From an uncultured Lachnospiraceae bacterium (lineage in GTDB: Bacteria > Bacillota > Clostridia > Lachnospirales > Lachnospiraceae): a stretch of DNA of 64,000 nucleotides. The stretch covers positions 1 through 64,000 of the forward strand of contig CANQSK010000001.1 of assembly GCA_947626475.1 (NCBI GenBank), read 5' to 3'. Made by a program: the position numbers and the translations under genes. This document shows positions 42,071 to 49,929 of the stretch, one piece after another (the stretch's first letter is position 1; every line of letters starts with the position of its first letter). The notes beneath the pieces are model-generated. The model saw only the letters and a list, made by a program, of their open reading frames with translations. It did no database searches and was not told where the DNA came from.

Positions 42071-43288
42071 TCAGAGGCCGAAAACATCACTGAACCCGGT
42101 GCTGTCCAGGACATCGCGGACCGTATCGTTCACGTGCAGGATTCGGAACTGCCCCTGCTCTTTGCCCGTATGCTTAAACATAATGAGCATGACGCGCAGC
42201 CCGGCCGAGGACGTGTACTCCAGGCCCTCAAGGTCAAGGGTGATATCCTGAACGCTATTCTCCGCGGCGACAGCCTGAAACATACCCAGAAGCTCCGGCG
42301 CGCTGATGGAATCCAGCCGTCCTTTCAGCCGCAGCGTGAGAGCGCTGCCTGTCAGAGACTGTTCCGCGGTCAGTCCGGCTGTTTCCATATGGTCTGTCTT
42401 TTCTGTCCTCTCCCCGTCCGGAGTCATGATCCAGACATTGATCTTTTCCAGGGCTGCCGCTATGGCATCGCGTTGGGCCGGCGTGCAGGCATAGAGAGTC
42501 CGAAGGCCCAGACGATCCAGCCCGGTGATGGGACGGCGCTCCGTCTTCAGGCCAAAGCTCTTCAAAAATTCCAGCTTCTCGTCAGCACTGGCAAACACAG
42601 GCGCGTGATTCGCGTCGGCCGTCTTTTTGATAACCTGAGAATTTACAATCTGGCTGAAATGTCCGCCCTCGCCTCCGGAAATCGCCTGAGCGATGGCAAA
42701 GAAATAATCGTCGCTCTCAAAATCCGTGGTGATCCAGCAGCCGCCGTGCTCCGCCAGCACCTCCGCAAAATTGCTGACCATAGCGGACATCTCACTTTTG
42801 TTCAGGTAGCTGACAAGTCCTTCGGAACTGATGGTAACAGGTCCGGGAAGCTGGTCCGCGGCCTGACGGACGCTGGCGCCGTTGGTCACGTCCACCACCA
42901 GGAACCGGGCCTTTCCGTCCAGAAGCTCTTTCGATACCCGCGTCATATCCTCTGCCACCGCAGGCAGATCGCCGCCGATATACTGATACCCTCTGTCCAT
43001 CAGATACTTGGCTCTGGGCGTATAGCCGCAGGCCAGATCCAGCACGTTCTGATTCCCGGCCGCCTCGATCATGCTGTTTGCCAGGGCGTAACGCAGTTCT
43101 ATGGTGATGGCTCCGATCCTGCTCAAAAGTTCGATCTCAGCCGTCTGTCCGCTCACGTGAGGCGATTTTTCAAACCCCAGCGTCCGCAAAAAGGCGGCGG
43201 CATCCTCATTGCCCACGGCGCTCAGAAGGTTAAGCGTCATCTTCGCCGTGTTGAAGACAGGATTCGTGATCTCATACAATTCATTCAT
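42071..43288 (-). CDS. Class I methyltransferase fused to a STAS domain
   Basis: A 405-residue two-domain protein. Residues about 80-270 have a SAM-methyltransferase fold with motif I NVLDLACGYTPRAKYLMDRG and the acidic GGDLPAVAEDM. It resembles the leucine carboxyl/O-methyltransferase group. Residues about 310-405 form a STAS (anti-anti-sigma) domain with LTLRLKGRLDSISAPELLG and the phosphoserine-type loop LEYTSSAGLRVMLIM. No sigma factor or anti-sigma gene is nearby. A CPBP protease gene lies just upstream. Confidence 0.85.
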   Translation of the reverse strand: MNELYEITNPVFNTAKMTLNLLSAVGNEDAAAFLRTLGFEKSPHVSGQTAEIELLSRIGAITIELRYALANSMIEAAGNQNVLDLACGYTPRAKYLMDRGYQYIGGDLPAVAEDMTRVSKELLDGKARFLVVDVTNGASVRQAADQLPGPVTISSEGLVSYLNKSEMSAMVSNFAEVLAEHGGCWITTDFESDDYFFAIAQAISGGEGGHFSQIVNSQVIKKTADANHAPVFASADEKLEFLKSFGLKTERRPITGLDRLGLRTLYACTPAQRDAIAAALEKINVWIMTPDGERTEKTDHMETAGLTAEQSLTGSALTLRLKGRLDSISAPELLGMFQAVAAENSVQDITLDLEGLEYTSSAGLRVMLIMFKHTGKEQGQFRILHVNDTVRDVLDSTGFSDVFGL

Positions 43289-43310
43289 TTTGACTCCTCC
43301 TTTTTCGGAA

Positions 43311-44129
43311 TTATTCTTTAAAAATGCCGTACTCCGGCAGTTCCTGCCTGTTAATGATCCTGACGGAGGTTATGAGTACCGGAATATACAGCAGGAAATA
43401 GAACAGATATACTCCGGCCAGGATGATTCCTCCCTCACCGGATCCCACATAGTTGCCAAGGGAAGCATTTCCCATTATAGCAGCCTGCATAGGGAAGAAA
43501 TCATTAATCCCGTGAACGAGAGCGATCATCCACATATTCTTATTCTTCATATACAGTGCCGCCAGGAGAAATCCCAGCGCCCCGGACTGGAGGATCTTTA
43601 ATAGGGACTGCACACAGCCGATCAGATCGTAGCTGCCGCCGAATATATAATCTTCCACATGTACAAATCCAAAGATCAGGGAGGAAAGAAGTACTGCCCA
43701 CAAGATTCCCTTCCGGGTGCCGCCCATCTTTCTCAGAAGTCCGCTGAACAGGACTCCGCGGAACAGGGACTCCTCAAACAATCCGATTGAGGCGCAGAGA
43801 ATGAGAAACTCTATCTCCTTCACCGCCAATCCCTCTGTATTCATCGAATTACCGGAAATCGCTGCTGCTACCATCAGGGCTCCCATAAGGACGGCCAGAA
43901 TCAGAGGATAGACGGACTTACGCAGCGTATCTGCCGCCCCCTCTCTGACGCGGCGCAGGCTGCCGCCTCCGCCCATTGCGGTTATCACCCCGAACAAAAT
44001 GGCAGTCATGACAAAACGCACCACTGACAGCCCCGGAATATCATGTACCGGCAGCTTGATTGCCGCAATACCCATTGCCAGACATACCACAGCAACCGGA
44101 ATCGGATGTTTTCTCATAAATTCTTTCAT
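43311..44129 (-). CDS. CPBP-family intramembrane metalloprotease
   Basis: An integral membrane protein with about seven to eight helices. The CPBP/Abi motifs are EESLFRGVLFSGLL (EExxxR), FGFVHVEDYIFG (FxxxH) and VHGINDFFP. Such proteases cleave substrates within the membrane or serve in bacteriocin immunity. It sits before the methyltransferase-STAS gene with a 22-base gap, so the two may be cotranscribed. No bacteriocin gene is seen nearby. Confidence 0.88.
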   Translation of the reverse strand: MKEFMRKHPIPVAVVCLAMGIAAIKLPVHDIPGLSVVRFVMTAILFGVITAMGGGGSLRRVREGAADTLRKSVYPLILAVLMGALMVAAAISGNSMNTEGLAVKEIEFLILCASIGLFEESLFRGVLFSGLLRKMGGTRKGILWAVLLSSLIFGFVHVEDYIFGGSYDLIGCVQSLLKILQSGALGFLLAALYMKNKNMWMIALVHGINDFFPMQAAIMGNASLGNYVGSGEGGIILAGVYLFYFLLYIPVLITSVRIINRQELPEYGIFKE

Positions 44130-44424
44130 TTCCCCAAGCTCCTTATCTGTAATTATTAATTATTACGCGCTGCCGCTATAAACAACTATTATTGTAGCAT
44201 AACTCCGCTGTTTTTCCGATATGGCCGCGTTGATTTTTTTGTAGTCAAATCTGATTTTTACGCAGTCGCGCGGCAAAGATTCCGGCGCAGGCGGCCTCTT
44301 ATTTTTCTCCTGCATGGTTCTGCCGTTTTTTATATGTCTGAGACAAAATAGATGTGGATTTTTTTGTGATTTACTGTTAAAATGATACCGTCTCCCGGTA
44401 TAGAATTAAAATGAGGATTGAGTT
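44130..44424. other. Gene-free interval between CPBP and LysR genes
   Basis: About 295 bases of AT-rich sequence with divergent promoters expected. A short ATACCG/CGGTAT repeat near 44385-44402 precedes the LysR start and may be an operator. No ORF is supported. Confidence 0.5.
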
Positions 44425-45330
44425 ATGGATTTAAAACAAGTGGAATACATCTTGAAGATCGCGTAGGAAAACAATATCACCCACGCAGCCGAAAAGCTGT
44501 TCATTACCCAGTCGGCGCTGAATCAGCAGCTTCTGAAGCTGGAAAAAGAACTGGGAACGCCTCTCTTCTATCGGTCCCGAACTAACTGGCGTCCTACGCC
44601 CGCCGGGGAGATTTATATCCGCGCGGCCAAACAGATGCTGCATATGAAGAAGATTACTTATGACAGGATTCATGATATTGCTGAGACCAAGAAGGGTTCT
44701 CTGACTATCGGACTTACGCCGGGCAGAGGCATCGAAATGTTCACAGCCGTATATCCGCAGTTCCATCAGGAATACTCGGAGATGACCGTAACTCCGGTGG
44801 AACGGGTCGTCATAGAGCTTCAGGATATGCTGGCGGACGACCAGCTGGATATCGCCTTTCTGACTCTCAGTGAAAAAGAGCGGACCGCCGATAATTATAT
44901 TACTTTGCAGGAGGAGGAAATCCTCCTGGTCATTCCCTCAGGCCATCCCCTGAGCCAGTACGCCGCCCCTATCGGCGAACCCTACGCGGTTATAGATCTG
45001 AAGGAGCTCCGATACGAGCCTTTTGTCATCATGCAGAAGTTTTCCACTTTGCGTCATCTAATAGACGATATCTTCAAAGAAAGCGGTTTTAAGCCCCACG
45101 TCATGTTCGAGACCCAGAGCAACGCCACCATTATTTCCCTGATCCGAAGCTGCCTTTGCTGCGGACTGCTTCCGCGCCATTACGTGAAGGACAACCCGCC
45201 GGGAATCGCCTGCTTCGCGCTCCCCAGCCATCCCCACTGGCAGGTGACAGCCTGCTACAAGAAGGACAGCTATCTGACAAAAGCGAGCCAGTACTTTATC
45301 GAACTGGCCCGCAGATACTGGAATTCTTAA
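44425..45330 (+). pseudogene. LysR-family regulator with in-frame amber codon 14
   Basis: The frame from ATG 44425 encodes MDLKQVEYILKIA, then TAG (44464-44466), then ENNITHAAEKLFITQSALNQ as the LysR helix-turn-helix. The rest is a full LysR effector domain (GSLTIGLTPGRGIEMFTAV and beyond), for a total of 301 codons. Family position 14 is usually Glu, so one GAG-to-TAG change explains the stop. No alternative start retains the DNA-binding domain. It may be an inactivated gene or a sequence error. Confidence 0.88.
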
Positions 45331-45333
45331 GCT

Positions 45334-45756
45334 TTAGAATTTGTACAGGTTAAGACCGATCTCGTCGTTCATCTCCCGCTCAACAGTGCAGCCGTCAAAA
45401 GCGGTGACGGTCAGCTCCGCCGTGGCGGATACGCGGCAGGCAGCCATATGGCCGCCTATGGCCTGCAGATTCTCGTCGCACAGGGTTACGTGAATGTGCA
45501 GGTAGGTCTCGCCGTCCTTGGTGGAAATATTTCCGATGATGGAAGTGATCTCCATGGGACAGGCGATCTCCTTTTTCTTGAACACCTTGGTCGAGGTATC
45601 AAACAGGCCTACCACAGCCTGATCCGCGGCGCCCAGTCCCACGATGGAGCCGGCCCTGATCTGCTCTTTCCGGCAGAGTTCCGTAAGCTTCTGCATGATT
45701 TCTTCGCCCTTGTCAAGGCGCACAATATAATGATTTCCCGTTTTCAGATATTCCAT
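45334..45756 (-). CDS. PPC/DUF296-domain protein
   Basis: A 140-residue single PPC-domain protein. The family motif is THLHIHVTL-like, here YLHIHVTLCDENLQAIGGHM, with histidines that may bind metal. QIRAGSIVGLGAADQAVVG is also typical. Bacterial members are small, often trimeric, and mostly uncharacterised despite the DNA-binding label from plant homologues. It is convergent with the LysR pseudogene and follows the AEC transporter. Confidence 0.88.
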   Translation of the reverse strand: MEYLKTGNHYIVRLDKGEEIMQKLTELCRKEQIRAGSIVGLGAADQAVVGLFDTSTKVFKKKEIACPMEITSIIGNISTKDGETYLHIHVTLCDENLQAIGGHMAACRVSATAELTVTAFDGCTVEREMNDEIGLNLYKF

Positions 45757-45778
45757 AAACGTCTCCTTTTGTTCAGTT

Positions 45779-46687
45779 TTACAGCACCATGCACCACAGC
45801 GGAACGGTGATCAGCGTCATCAATGTGGAGAAGACCACGCATTTCGTGGCAAATTCCACGTCGCCGCCGTATTTGTTGGCCAGAATGGCCGTAGTGCTCG
45901 CGGCCGGCATTGCCGCCAGAAGAACAGAAACCGCCGTGACCAGCGTATCCACTCTGAATATCCGGCAGCCGATCAGGGACAGCAGGGGAATCAACCCAAG
46001 GCGGATCAGCGTAAACCGGACGACCGGAACCGTAACGATTCCTTTCAGGGGAATATCGGCAAAGATCGTTCCGATTAGGATCATGGACAGCGGCATGGTG
46101 CAGGAGCCTACCTCCTGAATCGTCTTTCCCAGCACCTCAGGAAGGGGCAGCTGGCTGATCATCAGCGCCATGCCGATATACACGGCTATAATGCAGGGGT
46201 GCGTCGTCGCTTTTTTGAACGCTTCTTTTTTGCTGCCTGTGTCTGTGAAGCAGGCAAGGCCTGCCGACCACATGACCACCCTCTGAGGTATCAGATAGAC
46301 GGACGCCAGAGCCAGGCCTTCCGCGCCGAATACGCCCTCCGCGATGGGATTCCCCAAAAATCCCGCGTTTGACGCCATGGTGCAGTACTGGAACACCTTC
46401 CTCCTGGCAGGCTCTTCTTTATTGTAGAGAATCCGGCTCAGGATGTAGCACATCACCTGGATCGCCAGAGCGACGATGATAATGACAAGAAAGCTGGTCA
46501 GTGTCTCCAGGGAAAATTCCCTGCGAAAGGAATTGACAATATTGCAGGGCAGGATTAAATCCAAAACCAGGTCAGTCAGAATATCTTTTGACTGACCTGG
46601 AAGGATATTTGTCTTGCGAAGAACTGCTCCCACTATTAAAAGCAGAAACATTTCCGCCTGCAGGTTAATAAGGGATGAAAAATTCAT
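45779..46687 (-). CDS. AEC (auxin efflux carrier) family transporter
   Basis: A membrane transporter of about ten helices in 302 residues. The duplicated five-helix AEC fold is suggested by VLDLILPCNIVNSFRREF, NAGFLGNPIAEGVFG and the C-terminal AAMPAASTTAILANKYGGD. AEC carriers move organic acids such as malate or malonate. Gene order with glycerate enzymes on the same strand suggests a carboxylate, but that is inferred. It ends 22 bases before the PPC gene. Confidence 0.88.
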   Translation of the reverse strand: MNFSSLINLQAEMFLLLIVGAVLRKTNILPGQSKDILTDLVLDLILPCNIVNSFRREFSLETLTSFLVIIIVALAIQVMCYILSRILYNKEEPARRKVFQYCTMASNAGFLGNPIAEGVFGAEGLALASVYLIPQRVVMWSAGLACFTDTGSKKEAFKKATTHPCIIAVYIGMALMISQLPLPEVLGKTIQEVGSCTMPLSMILIGTIFADIPLKGIVTVPVVRFTLIRLGLIPLLSLIGCRIFRVDTLVTAVSVLLAAMPAASTTAILANKYGGDVEFATKCVVFSTLMTLITVPLWCMVL

Positions 46688-46723
46688 GTAAAGTCTCCTT
46701 AACTGCAGGAGTAATCGCAGTAA

Positions 46724-47863
46724 TTATTTCATGGACATTCCCACACGGATCATGCGGAACAGACGGTCCGCGGCGCCTGCGTACAGCTCCTCAGCTCTCT
46801 CCAGAGCCTCCTCAATATCCATGGCCGCGTTGATGGTGGGAATAATGCTCTCTACGCCGAACTCATAGATCTTTTCGGCGCCGTCCCCCATGCCGCCCAC
46901 AATGGCCACAGCAGGCACGCCCTTTTTCTTACAGCGCATGCCGATCCCGCTGGGCACCTTGCCGAAGGCGGACTGCCAGTCAATGCGGCCCTCGCCGGTG
47001 ACGACCAGATCCGTTCCCTCAAGGAGCGTGTCAAAATCGATCAGATCAAGAACCGTCTCGATTCCGGACTTCAGATTGGCTTTCAGGAATACGCACAGGG
47101 CGGCTCCCAGCCCGCCTGCGGCGCCTGCGCCGGCGATCTTGTCCACGTCAACTCCTGTTTTTTCCAGAAGCAGAGCCGCGTAATTCTTCATGCCGGCTTC
47201 CAGCTCATCCAGAATCTCAGGAGTGCCGCCCTTCTGCTTTCCGAAGGTATAGGTAGCTCCGTCAGGACCGGTGAGGGGATTGTTCACGTCGCACATGACC
47301 GTGATCTCAGCCTCGGCCACTGCCGGGTCAAGACCGGACAGATCGATGTCCGCAACCTTCGCCAGGTCGGATCCGACGCCCTTTAACGGCTTGCCCTCTT
47401 TGTCCAGGAAACGGACGCCCAGGGCAGTCATGGCGCCCATGCCGCCGTCGTTGGTGGCGCTTCCGCCGATAGCGACGGAGATCTTCCGGTAACCGGAATC
47501 CAGGGCGTGCCGGATCAGCTCGCCGGTTCCGTATGTAGTGGTATTCAGAGGATTCCTCCTGTCCGCGGGAACCATGGGAAGGCCGGAGGCGGCCGCCATC
47601 TCAATGACAGCGGAATCGCCGCCGAACACGCCGTAAGAGGCGGTGGTCTCTTCCATCAGGGGGCCATGTACCGGAACGGATACCATCTGTCCCTTCGTCA
47701 CGGCGATAACCGCGTCCACCGTGCCCTCCCCGCCGTCGGCGATGGGCACGCCCATGACCTCACAGCCGGGGAAAATACGGTTCGCCGAGTCCGTCAGAAG
47801 ACGGATAATCTGCTGGGAGGACAGGGTTCCCTTAAAAGAATCAGAAGCAAATAACAGTTTCAT
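46724..47863 (-). CDS. Glycerate kinase (GlxK/GarK family)
   Basis: Phosphorylates D-glycerate to 2-phosphoglycerate (family 1 glycerate kinase). The start KLLFASDSFKGTLSSQQI, ISVAIGGSATNDGGMGAMTA and LVVTGEGRIDWQSAFGKVP are family signatures. Length 379 aa is normal. It lies directly behind the DapA-type gene and garR-like gene, forming a tartronate-semialdehyde-to-glycerate-phosphate route. Confidence 0.94.
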   Translation of the reverse strand: MKLLFASDSFKGTLSSQQIIRLLTDSANRIFPGCEVMGVPIADGGEGTVDAVIAVTKGQMVSVPVHGPLMEETTASYGVFGGDSAVIEMAAASGLPMVPADRRNPLNTTTYGTGELIRHALDSGYRKISVAIGGSATNDGGMGAMTALGVRFLDKEGKPLKGVGSDLAKVADIDLSGLDPAVAEAEITVMCDVNNPLTGPDGATYTFGKQKGGTPEILDELEAGMKNYAALLLEKTGVDVDKIAGAGAAGGLGAALCVFLKANLKSGIETVLDLIDFDTLLEGTDLVVTGEGRIDWQSAFGKVPSGIGMRCKKKGVPAVAIVGGMGDGAEKIYEFGVESIIPTINAAMDIEEALERAEELYAGAADRLFRMIRVGMSMK

Positions 47864-47873
47864 AATTCCCTCC

Positions 47874-48773
47874 TCAGATCAGACCGGCTTTCTTCATCTC
47901 AGTTTTGATCTTGTCAAGAACGGGGCCTTCCGGCGTAGCCAGGTTGGGCGTATAAGGAAGACCGATCTCGCGTCCACGCAGATTGGCCATATCCTTGGCC
48001 GCTACCGGGAAGCTGGCACCGTCCATGGACAGGCGGACGGGATTCAGTTTAAACTGAGCCTCAAGAGCGCCTTGGAAATCTCCCGCCACATATTTGTTGT
48101 AGATATCGGTGATCAGTTCCGGCATAAAGTTGGCTGCCGTGCATACGCCGCCCACTGCGCCGTGGCACATGGAAGCGAACAGCAGGGTGTCCTTGCCGCC
48201 GAATACCTTGAAGTTTACGTCTCTGTTTCTGCGGATGAACTCGGAGGTCTGAGTGATGTCGCCGCTGGTATCCTTCATGCCGACAATATTGTCCACCTCA
48301 TGGGCCAGCTTCTCCACCAGATTGGCGGACAGCGTATATCCTACGCGGCCGGGGTTGTTGTACAGAAGAACCGGAGTCTCGGGAACTGCGTCCGCGATGG
48401 TCTTAAAGTGCCGGAACAGTTCGGTTTCCGTGGGCTTTAAGAACATGGGCTGAAGGATTGAAATACCCGCGGCCCCGTTGGCGACGGCCATCTTGGCCAG
48501 ACGCACGCACTTCTTGGTGCTGATGGCGCCGATGCCGAAGTACACGGGAACTCTGCCGGCGGCCTGGTCAACCATAATTTTCAGGCCTCTCTCCATCTCA
48601 TCCTCTTCTACCATATAAAACTCGCCGTTGCTGCCGAAGGCCAGAACACCCAGCACTCCGCCGTCAATCACATAATCAACCTGCTCCCGCAGCTTTTTCT
48701 CATCGATCAGTTCATTCTCATCGATAGGGGTAATGATCGGAACGATAACGCCTTTAATGAAATCGGTATTCAT
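47874..48773 (-). CDS. DapA/NanA-family aldolase or dehydratase
   Basis: A TIM-barrel class I aldolase-family protein of 299 residues. The Schiff-base Lys is in NIVGMKDTSGDITQ and the Tyr in VLLYNNPGRVGYT. PIITPIDENELIDEKKL is a usual N-terminus. It is not likely to be true DapA because the neighbours make and use tartronate semialdehyde and glycerate. A 2-keto-3-deoxy sugar acid aldolase giving pyruvate and tartronate semialdehyde is a plausible role by context only. Confidence 0.88.
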   Translation of the reverse strand: MNTDFIKGVIVPIITPIDENELIDEKKLREQVDYVIDGGVLGVLAFGSNGEFYMVEEDEMERGLKIMVDQAAGRVPVYFGIGAISTKKCVRLAKMAVANGAAGISILQPMFLKPTETELFRHFKTIADAVPETPVLLYNNPGRVGYTLSANLVEKLAHEVDNIVGMKDTSGDITQTSEFIRRNRDVNFKVFGGKDTLLFASMCHGAVGGVCTAANFMPELITDIYNKYVAGDFQGALEAQFKLNPVRLSMDGASFPVAAKDMANLRGREIGLPYTPNLATPEGPVLDKIKTEMKKAGLI

Positions 48774-48800
48774 AGCTTCATCTCCTTCGATATCAGAAAC

Positions 48801-49682
48801 TTATTCAACAGTGGTATTAGCGATCTTCTCGTAATACTTCACAATGCTGGAATGATCTTCCTTCTCGTGGCCGTCAGCCTTCAGTCCCTGCATGATCTCC
48901 ATCAGCTGGCCAGTCAGCGGAACGGGTGAGCTCACTGCATGGGCGGCATTCAGGGCATTGTTCAGATCCTTAATGTGCAAGTCAATGCGGAAGCCGGGCT
49001 TGAAGTTCCTGGCCAGGATCATGGGCACCTTGGCGTCCATAACCGTGGAGCCTGCCAGTCCGCCGCGGATCGCCTGATAGACCAGCTGCGGGTCTGTGCC
49101 GGCCTTCTTCGCGAAGGTAAATGCCTCGGACACTGCCGCGATGTTGGCCGCGACGATGATCTGGTTCGCCAGCTTGGCAACGTTGCCGGAACCGATCTCG
49201 CCTACATACACTACGGAACCTGCCATCACCATAAGCATGTCATAATATTTGTCAAACAGCTCTTTCTTTCCGCCTACCATAACGGACAGGGTTCCGTCGA
49301 TCGCCTTGGGCTCGCCGCCGGATACGGGAGCGTCCAGCATCTGGATTCCGTACTTCTCACACTCCGCGGAGATCGCCTTGCTCTCGGTTGGGTCGATGGA
49401 GCTCATATCGATCAATACAAGACCCTCTTTCGCGCCCTCAGCCACACCGTCCTTACCGAGAACCGCGCTCCTTACATGAGGAGAATTGGGTACCATGGTG
49501 ATGACGACCTCTACCTGTCCGGCCAGCTCCTTGCCGCTCTCAGCAGCCTTGGCGCCGCAGGATACCAGATCCGCAACCGCTTCCTTATTGAAGTCAAATA
49601 CCACCAGCTCGTGACCTGCCTTCACCAGGTTCTTTGCCATGGGGCGTCCCATGATTCCAAGTCCGATAAATCCAATTTTCAT
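48801..49682 (-). CDS. garR: 2-hydroxy-3-oxopropionate (tartronate semialdehyde) reductase
   Basis: Reduces tartronate semialdehyde to D-glycerate with NAD(P)H. It belongs to the beta-hydroxyacid dehydrogenase family. The dinucleotide motif is KIGFIGLGIMGRPMAKNLVK, the substrate segment MLDAPVSGGEPKAIDGTLSV and the catalytic Lys region GSGNVAKLANQIIVA. Length 293 aa is typical. It is first in the operon, behind a consensus-like promoter. Confidence 0.93.
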   Translation of the reverse strand: MKIGFIGLGIMGRPMAKNLVKAGHELVVFDFNKEAVADLVSCGAKAAESGKELAGQVEVVITMVPNSPHVRSAVLGKDGVAEGAKEGLVLIDMSSIDPTESKAISAECEKYGIQMLDAPVSGGEPKAIDGTLSVMVGGKKELFDKYYDMLMVMAGSVVYVGEIGSGNVAKLANQIIVAANIAAVSEAFTFAKKAGTDPQLVYQAIRGGLAGSTVMDAKVPMILARNFKPGFRIDLHIKDLNNALNAAHAVSSPVPLTGQLMEIMQGLKADGHEKEDHSSIVKYYEKIANTTVE

Positions 49683-49760
49683 GTCTCGTTACCTTGCCTT
49701 TCTTTTGATTTCTTTTATTTTTGTTTCCTGCCGATGAACCTGTCATCAGCTTATGTCTGA

Positions 49761-49789
49761 ATTATAGGCAAATCGGGAAAAAAGAACAA
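49761..49789 (-). promoter_or_regulatory. Promoter of the garR operon (TTGTTC-17-TATAAT)
   Basis: On the minus strand TTGTTC (49789-49784) and TATAAT (49766-49761) are 17 bases apart. This is a sigma-70-type promoter; no sigma-54 GG/GC element was seen. Confidence 0.75.
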
Positions 49790-49832
49790 TACGCGAAATT
49801 CATGAAACTTTCTCGTTTTTTTATGCAAAACG

Positions 49833-49895
49833 GACAGGATTTCACGAAAACGAAATTTCAGTTCAAAATAATTTCGCTTTCGTTTCAATCCTGTC
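49833..49895 (-). promoter_or_regulatory. 25-bp inverted repeat upstream of the garR promoter
   Basis: GACAGGATT..ACGAAA.CGAAATT (49833-49857) is mirrored by AATTTCG.TTTCGT..AATCCTGTC (49870-49895), with few mismatches. It lies about 45 bases upstream of the -35 box and is a candidate activator site. It could also act as the terminator of the PrpR gene, but the T tract is poor. Confidence 0.6.
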
Positions 49896-49929
49896 TTGCC
49901 ATTTCAAAAGCTGTGGCCGTACAATCTTT

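Noticed and set aside
42134-43321. 395-aa plus-strand ORF opposite the methyltransferase-STAS gene
   Set aside because: Antisense shadow; the minus strand has clear SAM and STAS motifs and a proper RBS.
47874-48773. Housekeeping DapA (lysine biosynthesis)
   Set aside because: It is embedded between glycerate kinase and tartronate semialdehyde reductase genes, so a catabolic role is more likely.
49683-49929. Sigma-54 promoter for the garR operon
   Set aside because: No TGGCAC-N5-TTGC element found; a sigma-70-type promoter is present and the regulator lacks GAFTGA.
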